In this document: positions 1 through 5,636 of the stretch, piece after piece
How positions within the stretch are numbered: position 1 is the stretch's first letter
Layout of the letters: every line of letters starts with the position of its first letter
Origin: Methylococcaceae bacterium
GTDB lineage: Bacteria > Pseudomonadota > Gammaproteobacteria > Methylococcales > Methylomonadaceae
Assembly (NCBI GenBank): GCA_009925045.1
Contig: RFQK01000104.1
Coordinates: 1 to 5,879, forward strand
Length of the DNA stretch: 5,879 bases
Reading direction: 5' to 3'
Program-made: the position numbers and the translations under genes
Notes under the pieces: model-generated
What the model was told of the DNA's origin: nothing
The model's database searches: none
The model's input: the letters and a program-made list of their open reading frames with translations, nothing else

Positions 1-2
1 GG

Positions 3-524
3 CCGGCGCGTTGGAACTACAGCTACTTCACCGGCGAGCCGACGCTCAACATCGTGCACCACCAGTTCGTGCGGCGCGACGGCGTGAGCTACGACGTGAG
101 CCGCGAGACAGGCCGCGAGCAGACGGAGTTCATGCGCAGCCGCGACCTGTGGTTCCGCCCGATTGAAACCCGCATCGGGCCCGACGGCGCGCTCTACGTG
201 ATCGATTTCTACAACCAGGCGGTGATCCACAACGACACCCGCGGCCCGGTCCACGGTCCCGCCAACGCCGCGGTGCGCCCGGATCGCGACCATTATTTCT
301 CCCGCATCTGGCGCGTGCAGCACAAGGAGGCGCGGAAACTCGCGGCGCCGGCGCTCGACCGCCGTGACCTGCCGGGCCTCGTGCGCGCGATCGAGACCAG
401 CCCCAACGCCCACGTGAAGAAGCTCGCCTGGCGCCTCGCGCTGGAAAACCACGGCGCGGCCGGCGCGAAGGCGAGCCTCGATGGTCAGATACGAATCTAC
501 CGGGCGGGGCTGAAGGCCACCGAC
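3..524 (+). other. GC-rich foreign segment: fragment of a PVC-type membrane-bound dehydrogenase/heme-binding protein
   Basis: This stretch is much richer in G+C than the rest of the window (43 of 60 bases at 61-120, against 29 of 60 at 721-780) and uses GC-ending codons. Its translation includes [39 protein letters not shown] and [15 protein letters not shown]. This resembles the end of the beta-propeller region of very large Verrucomicrobia/Planctomycetes proteins annotated as putative membrane-bound dehydrogenases with C-terminal HEAT repeats and a CxxCH heme domain. HEAT-like sequence begins ([27 protein letters not shown]) and then stops. No CxxCH is present because that part is missing. 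Both ends are artificial: the left is the window edge, the right is the junction with rpoD. The exact right limit is uncertain; residues encoded by about 482-524 match neither family clearly. The family call is from recognition of the motifs, not from a search. Confidence 0.7.
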
Positions 525-995
525 ACGATCAACAAACTGAACAGAGTTTCTCGTCAAATTCTGCAAGAACTGGGGCGCGAAGCGACGCCGGAAGAACTGG
601 CAGAACGTATGGAAATGCCAGAAGATAAAATTCGTAAGGTTTTAAAAATTGCCAAAGAACCCATCTCCATGGAAACGCCCATAGGGGATGATGAAGATTC
701 GCATCTGGGTGATTTTATTGAAGACTCGAAAATGTTATCGCCGGTTGAATCTGCTACAATTGCGGGCTTGCGCGAGTCAACTCAGAATGTGTTGGCAGGT
801 TTGACCGCGAGAGAAGCGAAAGTGTTACGGATGCGTTTTGGTATCAATATGAACACCGACCATACACTGGAAGAGGTGGGTAAACAATTTGATGTAACCC
901 GTGAACGGATTCGTCAGATTGAAGCTAAAGCGTTAAGAAAATTACGACATCCTTCGCGCTCAGAACAATTACGTTGTTTCTTGGACGGTGAATAA
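3..995 (+). CDS. rpoD: Chimeric open frame: PVC-type protein fragment joined in frame to the C-terminal part of RNA polymerase sigma factor RpoD (5' partial)
   Basis: One frame is open from the left edge (codons from position 3) to a TAA at 993-995, but its two parts belong to different families. From about position 525 the translation ([11 protein letters not shown] onward) is RpoD: sigma region 3 ([20 protein letters not shown], then [14 protein letters not shown]), then region 4 with [35 protein letters not shown] (the helix-turn-helix that reads the -35 element) and the near-invariant ending [13 protein letters not shown]. This is roughly the last 157 residues of a protein of about 610 in the family. 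Regions 1.1 to 2.4, which bind core polymerase and the -10 element, are missing. As written it could not be a working housekeeping sigma factor, and an organism cannot live without one, so the true 5' end of rpoD is probably lost to a join error. The RpoD identity of the 3' part is very secure; the single-gene reading is not. Confidence 0.9.
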   Translation, partial: PARWNYSYFTGEPTLNIVHHQFVRRDGVSYDVSRETGREQTEFMRSRDLWFRPIETRIGPDGALYVIDFYNQAVIHNDTRGPVHGPANAAVRPDRDHYFSRIWRVQHKEARKLAAPALDRRDLPGLVRAIETSPNAHVKKLAWRLALENHGAAGAKASLDGQIRIYRAGLKATDTINKLNRVSRQILQELGREATPEELAERMEMPEDKIRKVLKIAKEPISMETPIGDDEDSHLGDFIEDSKMLSPVESATIAGLRESTQNVLAGLTAREAKVLRMRFGINMNTDHTLEEVGKQFDVTRERIRQIEAKALRKLRHPSRSEQLRCFLDGE

Positions 996-1012
996 GTTTA
1001 AGTTAGTATCAG

Positions 1013-1089
1013 GGGCCCTTAGCTCAGTTGGTTAGAGCTTCCGACTCATAATCGGCAGGTCGTAGGTTCAAGTCCTACAGGGCCCACCA
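1013..1089 (+). tRNA. ileX: tRNA-Ile2 (anticodon CAT, lysidine type)
   Basis: A complete 77-nt cloverleaf with encoded CCA. The acceptor stem GGGCCCT/AGGGCCC is seven perfect pairs; D-arm GCTC/GAGC; anticodon loop CTCATAA with CAT at 1047-1049; T-arm GTAGG/CCTAC with loop TTCAAGT. A CAT anticodon can mean initiator Met, elongator Met or Ile2 (C34 modified to lysidine by TilS to read AUA). The initiator is ruled out because 1-72 is a G-C pair and the anticodon stem lacks the three G-C pairs. Ile2 is favoured over elongator Met by C4-G69 and C5-G68, the pairs TilS recognises, and by close similarity to E. coli ileX (CCTTAGCTCAGT, CGACTCATAATCG, GGTTCAAGTCC). E. coli ileX also lies just downstream of rpoD, which supports the call. 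Oddity: the top pair of the anticodon stem (27-43) is a T-C mismatch. It lies 17 nt after rpoD and is probably co-transcribed with it. Confidence 0.93.
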
Positions 1090-1096
1090 TTTTACC

Positions 1097-1123
1097 AAGG
1101 TCGTAGTATCGGCCTTTTTTTTT
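1097..1123 (+). terminator. Candidate intrinsic terminator after the tRNA
   Basis: AAGGTC (1097-1102) can pair with GGCCTT (1111-1116), including one G-T wobble, around an 8-nt loop; T's run from 1115 to 1123, nine in all. The stem is short, so the U-tract carries most of the signal. It would end the rpoD-tRNA transcript. It lies only 25 nt before the preferred metK start, so metK must either be read through from upstream or have a promoter overlapping this stretch. Confidence 0.5.
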
Positions 1124-1135
1124 AAGCATTGTCAT

Positions 1136-1140
1136 GAGGG
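1136..1140 (+). promoter_or_regulatory. Ribosome binding site that decides the metK start
   Basis: GAGGG lies 8 nt upstream of a GTG at 1149, an ideal distance. It overlaps the upstream ATG at 1134, which itself has no Shine-Dalgarno sequence before it (only the T-run and TTTAAGCATTGTC). This supports GTG 1149 as the true start. Confidence 0.65.
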
Positions 1141-1148
1141 TAAGCTCC

Positions 1149-2309
1149 GTGAACAAAAACTATCTCTTTACCTCCGAATCCGTTTCTGAAGGCCACCCGG
1201 ATAAAGTGGCTGACCAGATTTCTGACGCTATTGTGGATGCGCTGTTGGCGCAGGATCCTAAGTCACGGATTGCCTGCGAGACCTTGGTTAAAACTGGTAT
1301 GGTCGTATTGGCGGGGGAAATTACTACGAATGCTGTGATTGACACTGAATCTTTGGTGCGTCATGTCGTCAACGAGATTGGCTATAACCACGGGGATATC
1401 GGCTTTGATGGCAATACCTGTGCGGTGATCAATGCAATTGGTAAACAATCAGCAGATATTGCCATGGGTGTGGATGAGTCGGATAACCATGAACAAGGTG
1501 CCGGCGACCAAGGCTTGATGTTTGGCTACGCCAGCAACGAAACCGATGTCTTAATGCCAGCGCCGATTACCTACGCTCACCGCTTGGTTGAAAGACAAGC
1601 GCAGGTGCGTAAAAATAAAACCCTGCCTTGGTTACGTCCTGACGCGAAAAGTCAGGTCACTTTTCGTTACGAAAACAGTAAGCCAGTGGCAATCGACGCC
1701 GTGGTCTTGTCTACGCAGCATTCTCCAGAAATCGGTGGTAAAGAACTGGAAGAAGCGGTCATGGATGAAATTATCCTGCCAACCTTGCCAAAAGAATGGC
1801 TGCATAAAGACACTAAATACTTCATCAACCCAACCGGTCAGTTCATTATTGGCGGTCCGGTAGGCGATTGCGGTTTGACAGGCCGTAAAATCATAGTAGA
1901 TTCATACGGCGGTATGGCTCGTCATGGTGGTGGTGCGTTCTCTGGTAAAGATCCTTCTAAAGTAGACCGTTCTGCTGCTTATATGGCGCGTTATGTGGCC
2001 AAAAACATCGTTGCTGCAGGTCTGGCGGAACGCTGTGAGATTCAAGTGTCTTATGCGATTGGTGTCGCTGAGCCGACTTCAGTCACTATTGAAACCTTTG
2101 GCACCGGCCGTATCGAAGAAGACCGTCTGGAAGCGATTGTCCGTGAACACTTTGACATGCGTCCTAAAGGTCTGATTGCCCAATTGGGTCTGTTGAAACC
2201 GATTTATCTGCCGACTGCGGCCTATGGTCACTTTGGTCGTACCGAAGACAGTTTTAGCTGGGAAAAAACCGACAAAGCCGACGCCGTGCGTGCTGCTGCC
2301 GGACTCTAA
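1149..2309 (+). CDS. metK: S-adenosylmethionine synthase (methionine adenosyltransferase)
   Basis: Cytoplasmic enzyme that makes S-adenosylmethionine from methionine and ATP, releasing phosphate and diphosphate. From GTG 1149 the protein is 386 residues, close to the 384 of E. coli MetK. Visible motifs, numbered from this start: SEGHPDK (13-19, with catalytic His16), the ATP-binding hexapeptide region [11 protein letters not shown] (117-127), [22 protein letters not shown] (226-247), the glycine-rich P-loop GGGAFSGKD (260-268) followed by [10 protein letters not shown], and the C-terminal AAYGHFGR and WEKTDKA. All are intact. An ATG at 1134 would add five residues (MRVSS) but lacks a ribosome binding site, and family members begin close to [14 protein letters not shown], so the GTG is preferred. 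The gene is followed by the palindrome at 2321-2371 and then by ahcY, giving two consecutive steps of the SAM cycle on one strand. I see no convincing promoter of its own. Confidence 0.97.
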   Translation: MNKNYLFTSESVSEGHPDKVADQISDAIVDALLAQDPKSRIACETLVKTGMVVLAGEITTNAVIDTESLVRHVVNEIGYNHGDIGFDGNTCAVINAIGKQSADIAMGVDESDNHEQGAGDQGLMFGYASNETDVLMPAPITYAHRLVERQAQVRKNKTLPWLRPDAKSQVTFRYENSKPVAIDAVVLSTQHSPEIGGKELEEAVMDEIILPTLPKEWLHKDTKYFINPTGQFIIGGPVGDCGLTGRKIIVDSYGGMARHGGGAFSGKDPSKVDRSAAYMARYVAKNIVAAGLAERCEIQVSYAIGVAEPTSVTIETFGTGRIEEDRLEAIVREHFDMRPKGLIAQLGLLKPIYLPTAAYGHFGRTEDSFSWEKTDKADAVRAAAGL

Positions 2310-2320
2310 TTAATTCACAC

Positions 2321-2371
2321 AAAGGGGGCCAGGCTCGATTAACGTCTGTTTAATCGAGCCTGGCCCCTTTT
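2321..2371 (+). terminator. 22-bp perfect palindrome between metK and ahcY, terminator-like, repeat family copy 1
   Basis: Positions 2321-2342 pair with 2350-2371 in 22 consecutive pairs, with one G-T wobble (2324/2368), around a 7-nt loop CGTCTGT. The stem begins AAA and ends TTTT, so the RNA would be a very stable hairpin followed by a short U-tract, as in an intrinsic terminator. The outer 16 nt (AAAGGGGGCCAGGCTC) recur at 3709-3724; the inner arm GATTAA/TTAATC does not. It starts 11 nt after the metK stop. It either terminates metK transcription, partly attenuates a metK-ahcY operon, or shields the metK mRNA 3' end from exonucleases. Confidence 0.75.
2321..2371. repeat. REP-like palindromic repeat, copy 1
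   Basis: The same DNA as the terminator after metK, listed here as a repeat unit. Left arm AAAGGGGGCCAGGCTC (2321-2336) is identical to 3709-3724. The right arm GAGCCTGGCCCCTTTT (2356-2371) matches 3744-3760 except for one fewer C. Similar GGGGxCAGGCTC palindromes are, from memory, scattered between genes in other bacteria, some near RAYT (REP-associated tyrosine) transposases; no such transposase is in this window. Confidence 0.6.
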
Positions 2372-2390
2372 AGTCGTTTTTAAGCTTTAA

Positions 2391-2396
2391 AGAGGA
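2391..2396 (+). promoter_or_regulatory. Ribosome binding site of ahcY
   Basis: AGAGGA lies 9 nt before the ATG at 2406. A second purine stretch, GAAGG, touches the ATG and is too close to serve. The site is only 20 nt past the palindrome stem, so the structure itself should not hide it. Confidence 0.65.
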
Positions 2397-2405
2397 ATCC
2401 GAAGG

Positions 2406-3698
2406 ATGAGTTTTACCGATTACAAAGTAGCTGATATGGCCCTGGCAGACTGGGGACGTAAAGAAATCGCCATTGCTGAAACCGAAATGCCGGGTCTGAT
2501 GGCATTGCGTGCCGAATACGGCGCGGCACAACCGTTAAAAGGCGCCCGCATTGCCGGTTGTCTGCATATGACCATTCAAACGGCGGTATTAATCGAAACA
2601 CTGACTGCATTAGGTGCTGAAGTACGCTGGTCCTCCTGCAATATTTTTTCGACTCAAGACCATGCGGCGGCGGCAATTGCTGCAGCCGGTATTCCGGTTT
2701 TTGCCTGGAAAGGTGAAACCGAAGCTGAAGCCGACTGGTGTATCGAACAAACCATCTTAGGCCCTAACGACTGGCGTCCAAATATGATTCTGGATGATGG
2801 TGGTGACCTGACTAACATGATGCATGACAAATTCCCTGAGCTGATGGCGGATGTCAAAGGCTTGTCGGAAGAAACCACCACCGGTGTTTTGCGTCTGACC
2901 GAGCGTGTAGCGAAAGGGACTTTAAAAGTGCCGGCATTTAACGTTAACGACTCAGTGACTAAATCTAAGTTCGACAACCTGTACGGTTGCCGCGAATCGC
3001 TGGTTGATGGTATCAAACGTGCGACCGACGTGATGGTGGCCGGTAAAATTGCTGTCGTTTGTGGTTACGGGGATGTGGGTAAAGGTTGCGCGCAATCCTT
3101 GCGTGGTTTAGGTGCCACCGTCTGGATTACTGAAATCGATCCGATTTGCGCTCTGCAAGCGGCGATGGAAGGGTATCGTGTGGTCACTATGGAAGAAGCG
3201 GCGCCGATCGCCAATATCTTTGTCACCGCCACCGGTAATGTGAGCGTGATTACCCATGCCCACATGAAAGCGATGCGCGATCAGGCGATCATCTGCAATA
3301 TCGGTCACTTTGATTCTGAAATCGAAATCGCCGCGATTCGTCAATACACTTGGGAAAACATTAAACCGCAAGTCGATCACGTCATTTTCCCAGACGGCAA
3401 ACGATTAATCGTGTTGGCAGAAGGCCGCTTGGTGAATTTAGGCTGTGCTACAGGTCATCCAAGCTTTGTGATGTCGAACTCGTTCTGTAACCAGGTACTG
3501 GCGCAGATTGAGTTGTGGACCAATGCGGACAGTTATCAAAACGATGTGTATATCCTGCCTAAAAAGCTGGATGAAAAAGTCGCCCGTTCGCATCTGGCGC
3601 AAATTGGTGTCAACCTGACCCAATTAACCCAGCAACAAGCTGATTACATCAATGTACCGGTGGATGGTCCTTACAAGCCAGAACATTACCGATACTAA
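2406..3698 (+). CDS. ahcY: Adenosylhomocysteinase (S-adenosyl-L-homocysteine hydrolase)
   Basis: NAD-dependent cytoplasmic enzyme that reversibly splits S-adenosylhomocysteine into adenosine and homocysteine, relieving product inhibition of methyltransferases. The 430 residues are the usual full length for the group without the long insertion. Both family signatures are present: [15 protein letters not shown] (77-91) and the Rossmann glycine motif GYGDVGKG (220-227) that binds NAD. The catalytic and substrate residues known from the mammalian enzyme fall at the same numbers here: His54 (equivalent of 55), Asp131, Glu156, Lys186, Asp190 and Cys195. The C-terminal KPEHYRY supplies the Lys and Tyr that reach into the partner subunit's NAD site. 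The ATG at 2406 has a good ribosome binding site and gives a typical N-terminus ([21 protein letters not shown]). It follows metK by 96 nt, and the SAH riboswitch that precedes many proteobacterial ahcY genes is not apparent. No metF follows; the next gene is convergent. Confidence 0.98.
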   Translation: MSFTDYKVADMALADWGRKEIAIAETEMPGLMALRAEYGAAQPLKGARIAGCLHMTIQTAVLIETLTALGAEVRWSSCNIFSTQDHAAAAIAAAGIPVFAWKGETEAEADWCIEQTILGPNDWRPNMILDDGGDLTNMMHDKFPELMADVKGLSEETTTGVLRLTERVAKGTLKVPAFNVNDSVTKSKFDNLYGCRESLVDGIKRATDVMVAGKIAVVCGYGDVGKGCAQSLRGLGATVWITEIDPICALQAAMEGYRVVTMEEAAPIANIFVTATGNVSVITHAHMKAMRDQAIICNIGHFDSEIEIAAIRQYTWENIKPQVDHVIFPDGKRLIVLAEGRLVNLGCATGHPSFVMSNSFCNQVLAQIELWTNADSYQNDVYILPKKLDEKVARSHLAQIGVNLTQLTQQQADYINVPVDGPYKPEHYRY

Positions 3699-3705
3699 AA
3701 AAGCA

Positions 3706-3762
3706 AAAAAAGGGGGCCAGGCTCACTCGAACACCGTTCAAGTGAGCCTGGCCCCCTTTTTT
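3706..3762. terminator. Long palindrome between convergent genes, likely bidirectional terminator, repeat family copy 2
   Basis: Positions 3706-3732 pair with 3736-3762: 27 positions with a single C-A mismatch (3728/3740) and a 3-nt loop ACC. Six A's precede and six T's follow the GC-rich part, so transcripts from either strand form a stable hairpin followed by a U-run. It begins 7 nt after the ahcY stop and ends 5 nt before the stop of the minus-strand NuoL-like gene, so it can serve both. Its outer arm matches the palindrome at 2321-2371 over 16 nt; the inner arms (ACTCGAAC/GTTCAAGT) are different. Confidence 0.85.
3706..3762. repeat. REP-like palindromic repeat, copy 2
   Basis: Second unit of the family, sharing the outer arms with copy 1 about 1.4 kb away and in the same intergenic setting just past a stop codon. 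The inner part is unrelated in sequence yet self-complementary, so this is not a simple duplication of the whole element. Confidence 0.6.
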
Positions 3763-3767
3763 GTTAG

Positions 3768-5636
3768 TTAGTTTTTATTGGGGTTCATTTCGTAGGGTCT
3801 GCCCATACAGATACGCAAGAACATTCTAGCTAGCGCTATGCCGTTCACCACAAACGCTATGGTGATTGGGGCGGCAAACCATGGGTGTTGCTGGCTGGCA
3901 TGGGAAAGTAATAAGTCTTCACCCAAAAATGCTGGCGTAATCGGGAAACCGACTAAACCCAAAAAACTTATAAATAACAGCAAGGACAAGCGAGGATGGG
4001 TTTCTGCTCTGGCTCGAAATAGAAAAGGTTCGTCCGTAAAGGGATCGTTTTTCAGCAAAGCTCTTAATGTCCATAATCCCAGTAACCAAGCGGGGATAAT
4101 ACCGGACATAAACATCGCGACGTCATCCAAGGCAGCAGGATTCATCAGCCAGACGGCGACCCCTGCTAATAAACTGCTGACAGCCACATCATTCCAAATT
4201 CGATAAGGACTGTATTTTTGGCTAAACGCGGCAATTGAGACCAGCACCATGCACATAGACACGGGTATAGAGGCTAAGTTATTGCCATCCGCATCGTTAA
4301 TTAAAATCGCAAAACTGACCACGGTGCTGACTAAGAGAACTTTAATCCAGATTTTAATTAGATTGAGTTTCTGGCCGAGTCGTTTCAGAGGACTCCAGAG
4401 TAATTGTTTTACCCATAACTCTAAATGTCCTTCTTGTAAGGCGTAAACATACAAAGTGTTTTGCAATACTTCTGGGAGACTGTGGCGAATACTGCTGGGT
4501 AAGAAATCGAGATGACTGGTTTTGATATAGAAATCACTATCAACCGCACCTTCAACACGTAATAAATGCGCAACAATCGATGGTGACACCAGTAATTGAT
4601 AGCAACGTAAAAAAGCATTACCCATGAAATGGATTAAAACCAAAGTTTCAAGTCCCATGGATAATTCAATAAACATGAGACCCACCTGGCTAATTGAGGC
4701 ATAGGCAAGCTGACCCTTGATGTTAGATTGGGTTTTTTCAGATAGACTGGCGACCATTACCGTTAGTAAACCTATGCTCAATACAATTAGGCGAGTCAGC
4801 CAATGGTAAGACCAGATGGGTATAGTTCTGAGTAATAAAAACACGCCTAAATGAATCGATAAAGCACCATAAAAAATCGCACTGGAAGGTGTAGGTCCTT
4901 CCATGGCACGAGGTAACCAGAAACAAAAAGGAAATTGTGCGGATTTGCCTGAAGCGGCCAATATTATTAGCCAAGATAATATCAGCAGTTCAGCCTGGCT
5001 TTCCGGATGAAAATCGGGATTGCTTAATAAATTGACGAGCTCACTAAAATGCTGGCTTTCATGAAACAGCAAGTGACTCATCCAGGCGCCCAGCAACAGG
5101 CCTACATCACAAAATCGATAGATCGTATAGGCGCGCAAAGCATTGCGAACGGGTTGAGGACGATGACGATAAAAAGCAATCAAAAGAAACGAGGATATGC
5201 CGACGATTTCCCATCCTGCGAAAAGCATATCGATACTGCCTGATAAAACGATGAGGTTAAGTCCAAAAACAAAGCCGAATATGGTCTGAAAAAAACGTTT
5301 GTAGCCTGTTTCCCGGTGCAGATAGACACGGCAATATTTAACGATGATGGCAAAAATACTCCAAACGCAAAATACATAGGCTGCACTGACTTTGTCAAAA
5401 TAGAACAGAATCGGAAAGCTATAACCTTCTTCTTGGTAAAGCGTGAACCATTGATATTCAATCGCTGGAAAGCCATTATTGCTCCAAAAACCAAGTAATA
5501 ACAGAATGTTAAGCCCCATCGCCCGACTCAGCCAAAAGCTGATGCGTGTAATAGTGGTTTCATTGGCATTGGTTAGAAAAATTAGTGTCAAACCCAATAG
5601 CGGCAAAAGTTGGCAGGCAATCAGAAAATAGTTCAT
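3768..5636 (-). CDS. NuoL-like proton-conducting membrane protein, probable DabB-type subunit of an inorganic carbon uptake system
   Basis: A very hydrophobic 622-residue protein of the complex I / Mrp antiporter membrane subunit family (PF00361), predicted to sit in the inner membrane with a dozen or more helices. Family marks in order: LFAGWEIVGISSFLLIAFY with the conserved helix-5 Glu (143), YRFCDVG (173-179), GKSAQFPFCFWLPRAMEGPTP with the channel Lys (231), and NIKGQLAYASISQVG with another channel Lys (307). It departs from true NuoL in two places: the HAATMV segment is YGALSI (256-261), and the THAFFKAL segment is GNAFLRCY (339-346), so the late Lys of NuoL is Arg344. There are no other nuo genes around, and the upstream gene resembles DUF2309/DabA, so I infer a DabB/MpsA-like partner that uses an ion gradient to drive bicarbonate/CO2 uptake. 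The ATG overlaps the upstream stop (ATGA) and has no clear ribosome binding site, which points to translational coupling. Alternatives: an orphan antiporter subunit or a hydrogenase-linked NuoL homologue. Confidence 0.8.
   Translation of the reverse strand: MNYFLIACQLLPLLGLTLIFLTNANETTITRISFWLSRAMGLNILLLLGFWSNNGFPAIEYQWFTLYQEEGYSFPILFYFDKVSAAYVFCVWSIFAIIVKYCRVYLHRETGYKRFFQTIFGFVFGLNLIVLSGSIDMLFAGWEIVGISSFLLIAFYRHRPQPVRNALRAYTIYRFCDVGLLLGAWMSHLLFHESQHFSELVNLLSNPDFHPESQAELLILSWLIILAASGKSAQFPFCFWLPRAMEGPTPSSAIFYGALSIHLGVFLLLRTIPIWSYHWLTRLIVLSIGLLTVMVASLSEKTQSNIKGQLAYASISQVGLMFIELSMGLETLVLIHFMGNAFLRCYQLLVSPSIVAHLLRVEGAVDSDFYIKTSHLDFLPSSIRHSLPEVLQNTLYVYALQEGHLELWVKQLLWSPLKRLGQKLNLIKIWIKVLLVSTVVSFAILINDADGNNLASIPVSMCMVLVSIAAFSQKYSPYRIWNDVAVSSLLAGVAVWLMNPAALDDVAMFMSGIIPAWLLGLWTLRALLKNDPFTDEPFLFRARAETHPRLSLLLFISFLGLVGFPITPAFLGEDLLLSHASQQHPWFAAPITIAFVVNGIALARMFLRICMGRPYEMNPNKN

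Noticed and set aside
3..995. A genuine new sigma factor with a beta-propeller/HEAT N-terminal domain
   Set aside because: The change in GC content and in taxonomic character coincides with the domain change, both proteins are cut in the middle of conserved regions, and the sigma core-binding regions are absent. A chimeric join explains all of this.
981..1009. TTGGAC and TAGTAT with 17-nt spacing as a promoter for the tRNA
   Set aside because: The predicted start would fall inside the mature tRNA, leaving no 5' leader, and both hexamers are poor matches. Co-transcription with rpoD is more likely.
2310..2405. SAH or SAM riboswitch upstream of ahcY
   Set aside because: The gap is filled by a simple perfect hairpin, with no multi-helix or pseudoknot arrangement and too few bases left over.
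2321..3762. CRISPR array or attachment-site pair formed by the two repeats
   Set aside because: There are only two copies 1.4 kb apart separated by an intact essential gene, they are palindromic with differing centres, and no integrase or cas gene is present.
3838..4206. Plus-strand open frame of 122 codons opposite the NuoL-like gene
   Set aside because: It lies wholly antisense to a well-supported membrane protein gene, has no recognisable domain or good ribosome binding site, and reads as a shadow frame. The same applies to the other short frames inside metK, ahcY and the NuoL-like gene.
3768..5636. nuoL of respiratory complex I
   Set aside because: There are no nuoK, nuoM or nuoN neighbours, the HAATMV and THAFFKAL segments of NuoL are replaced, and the gene is coupled to a non-nuo gene.
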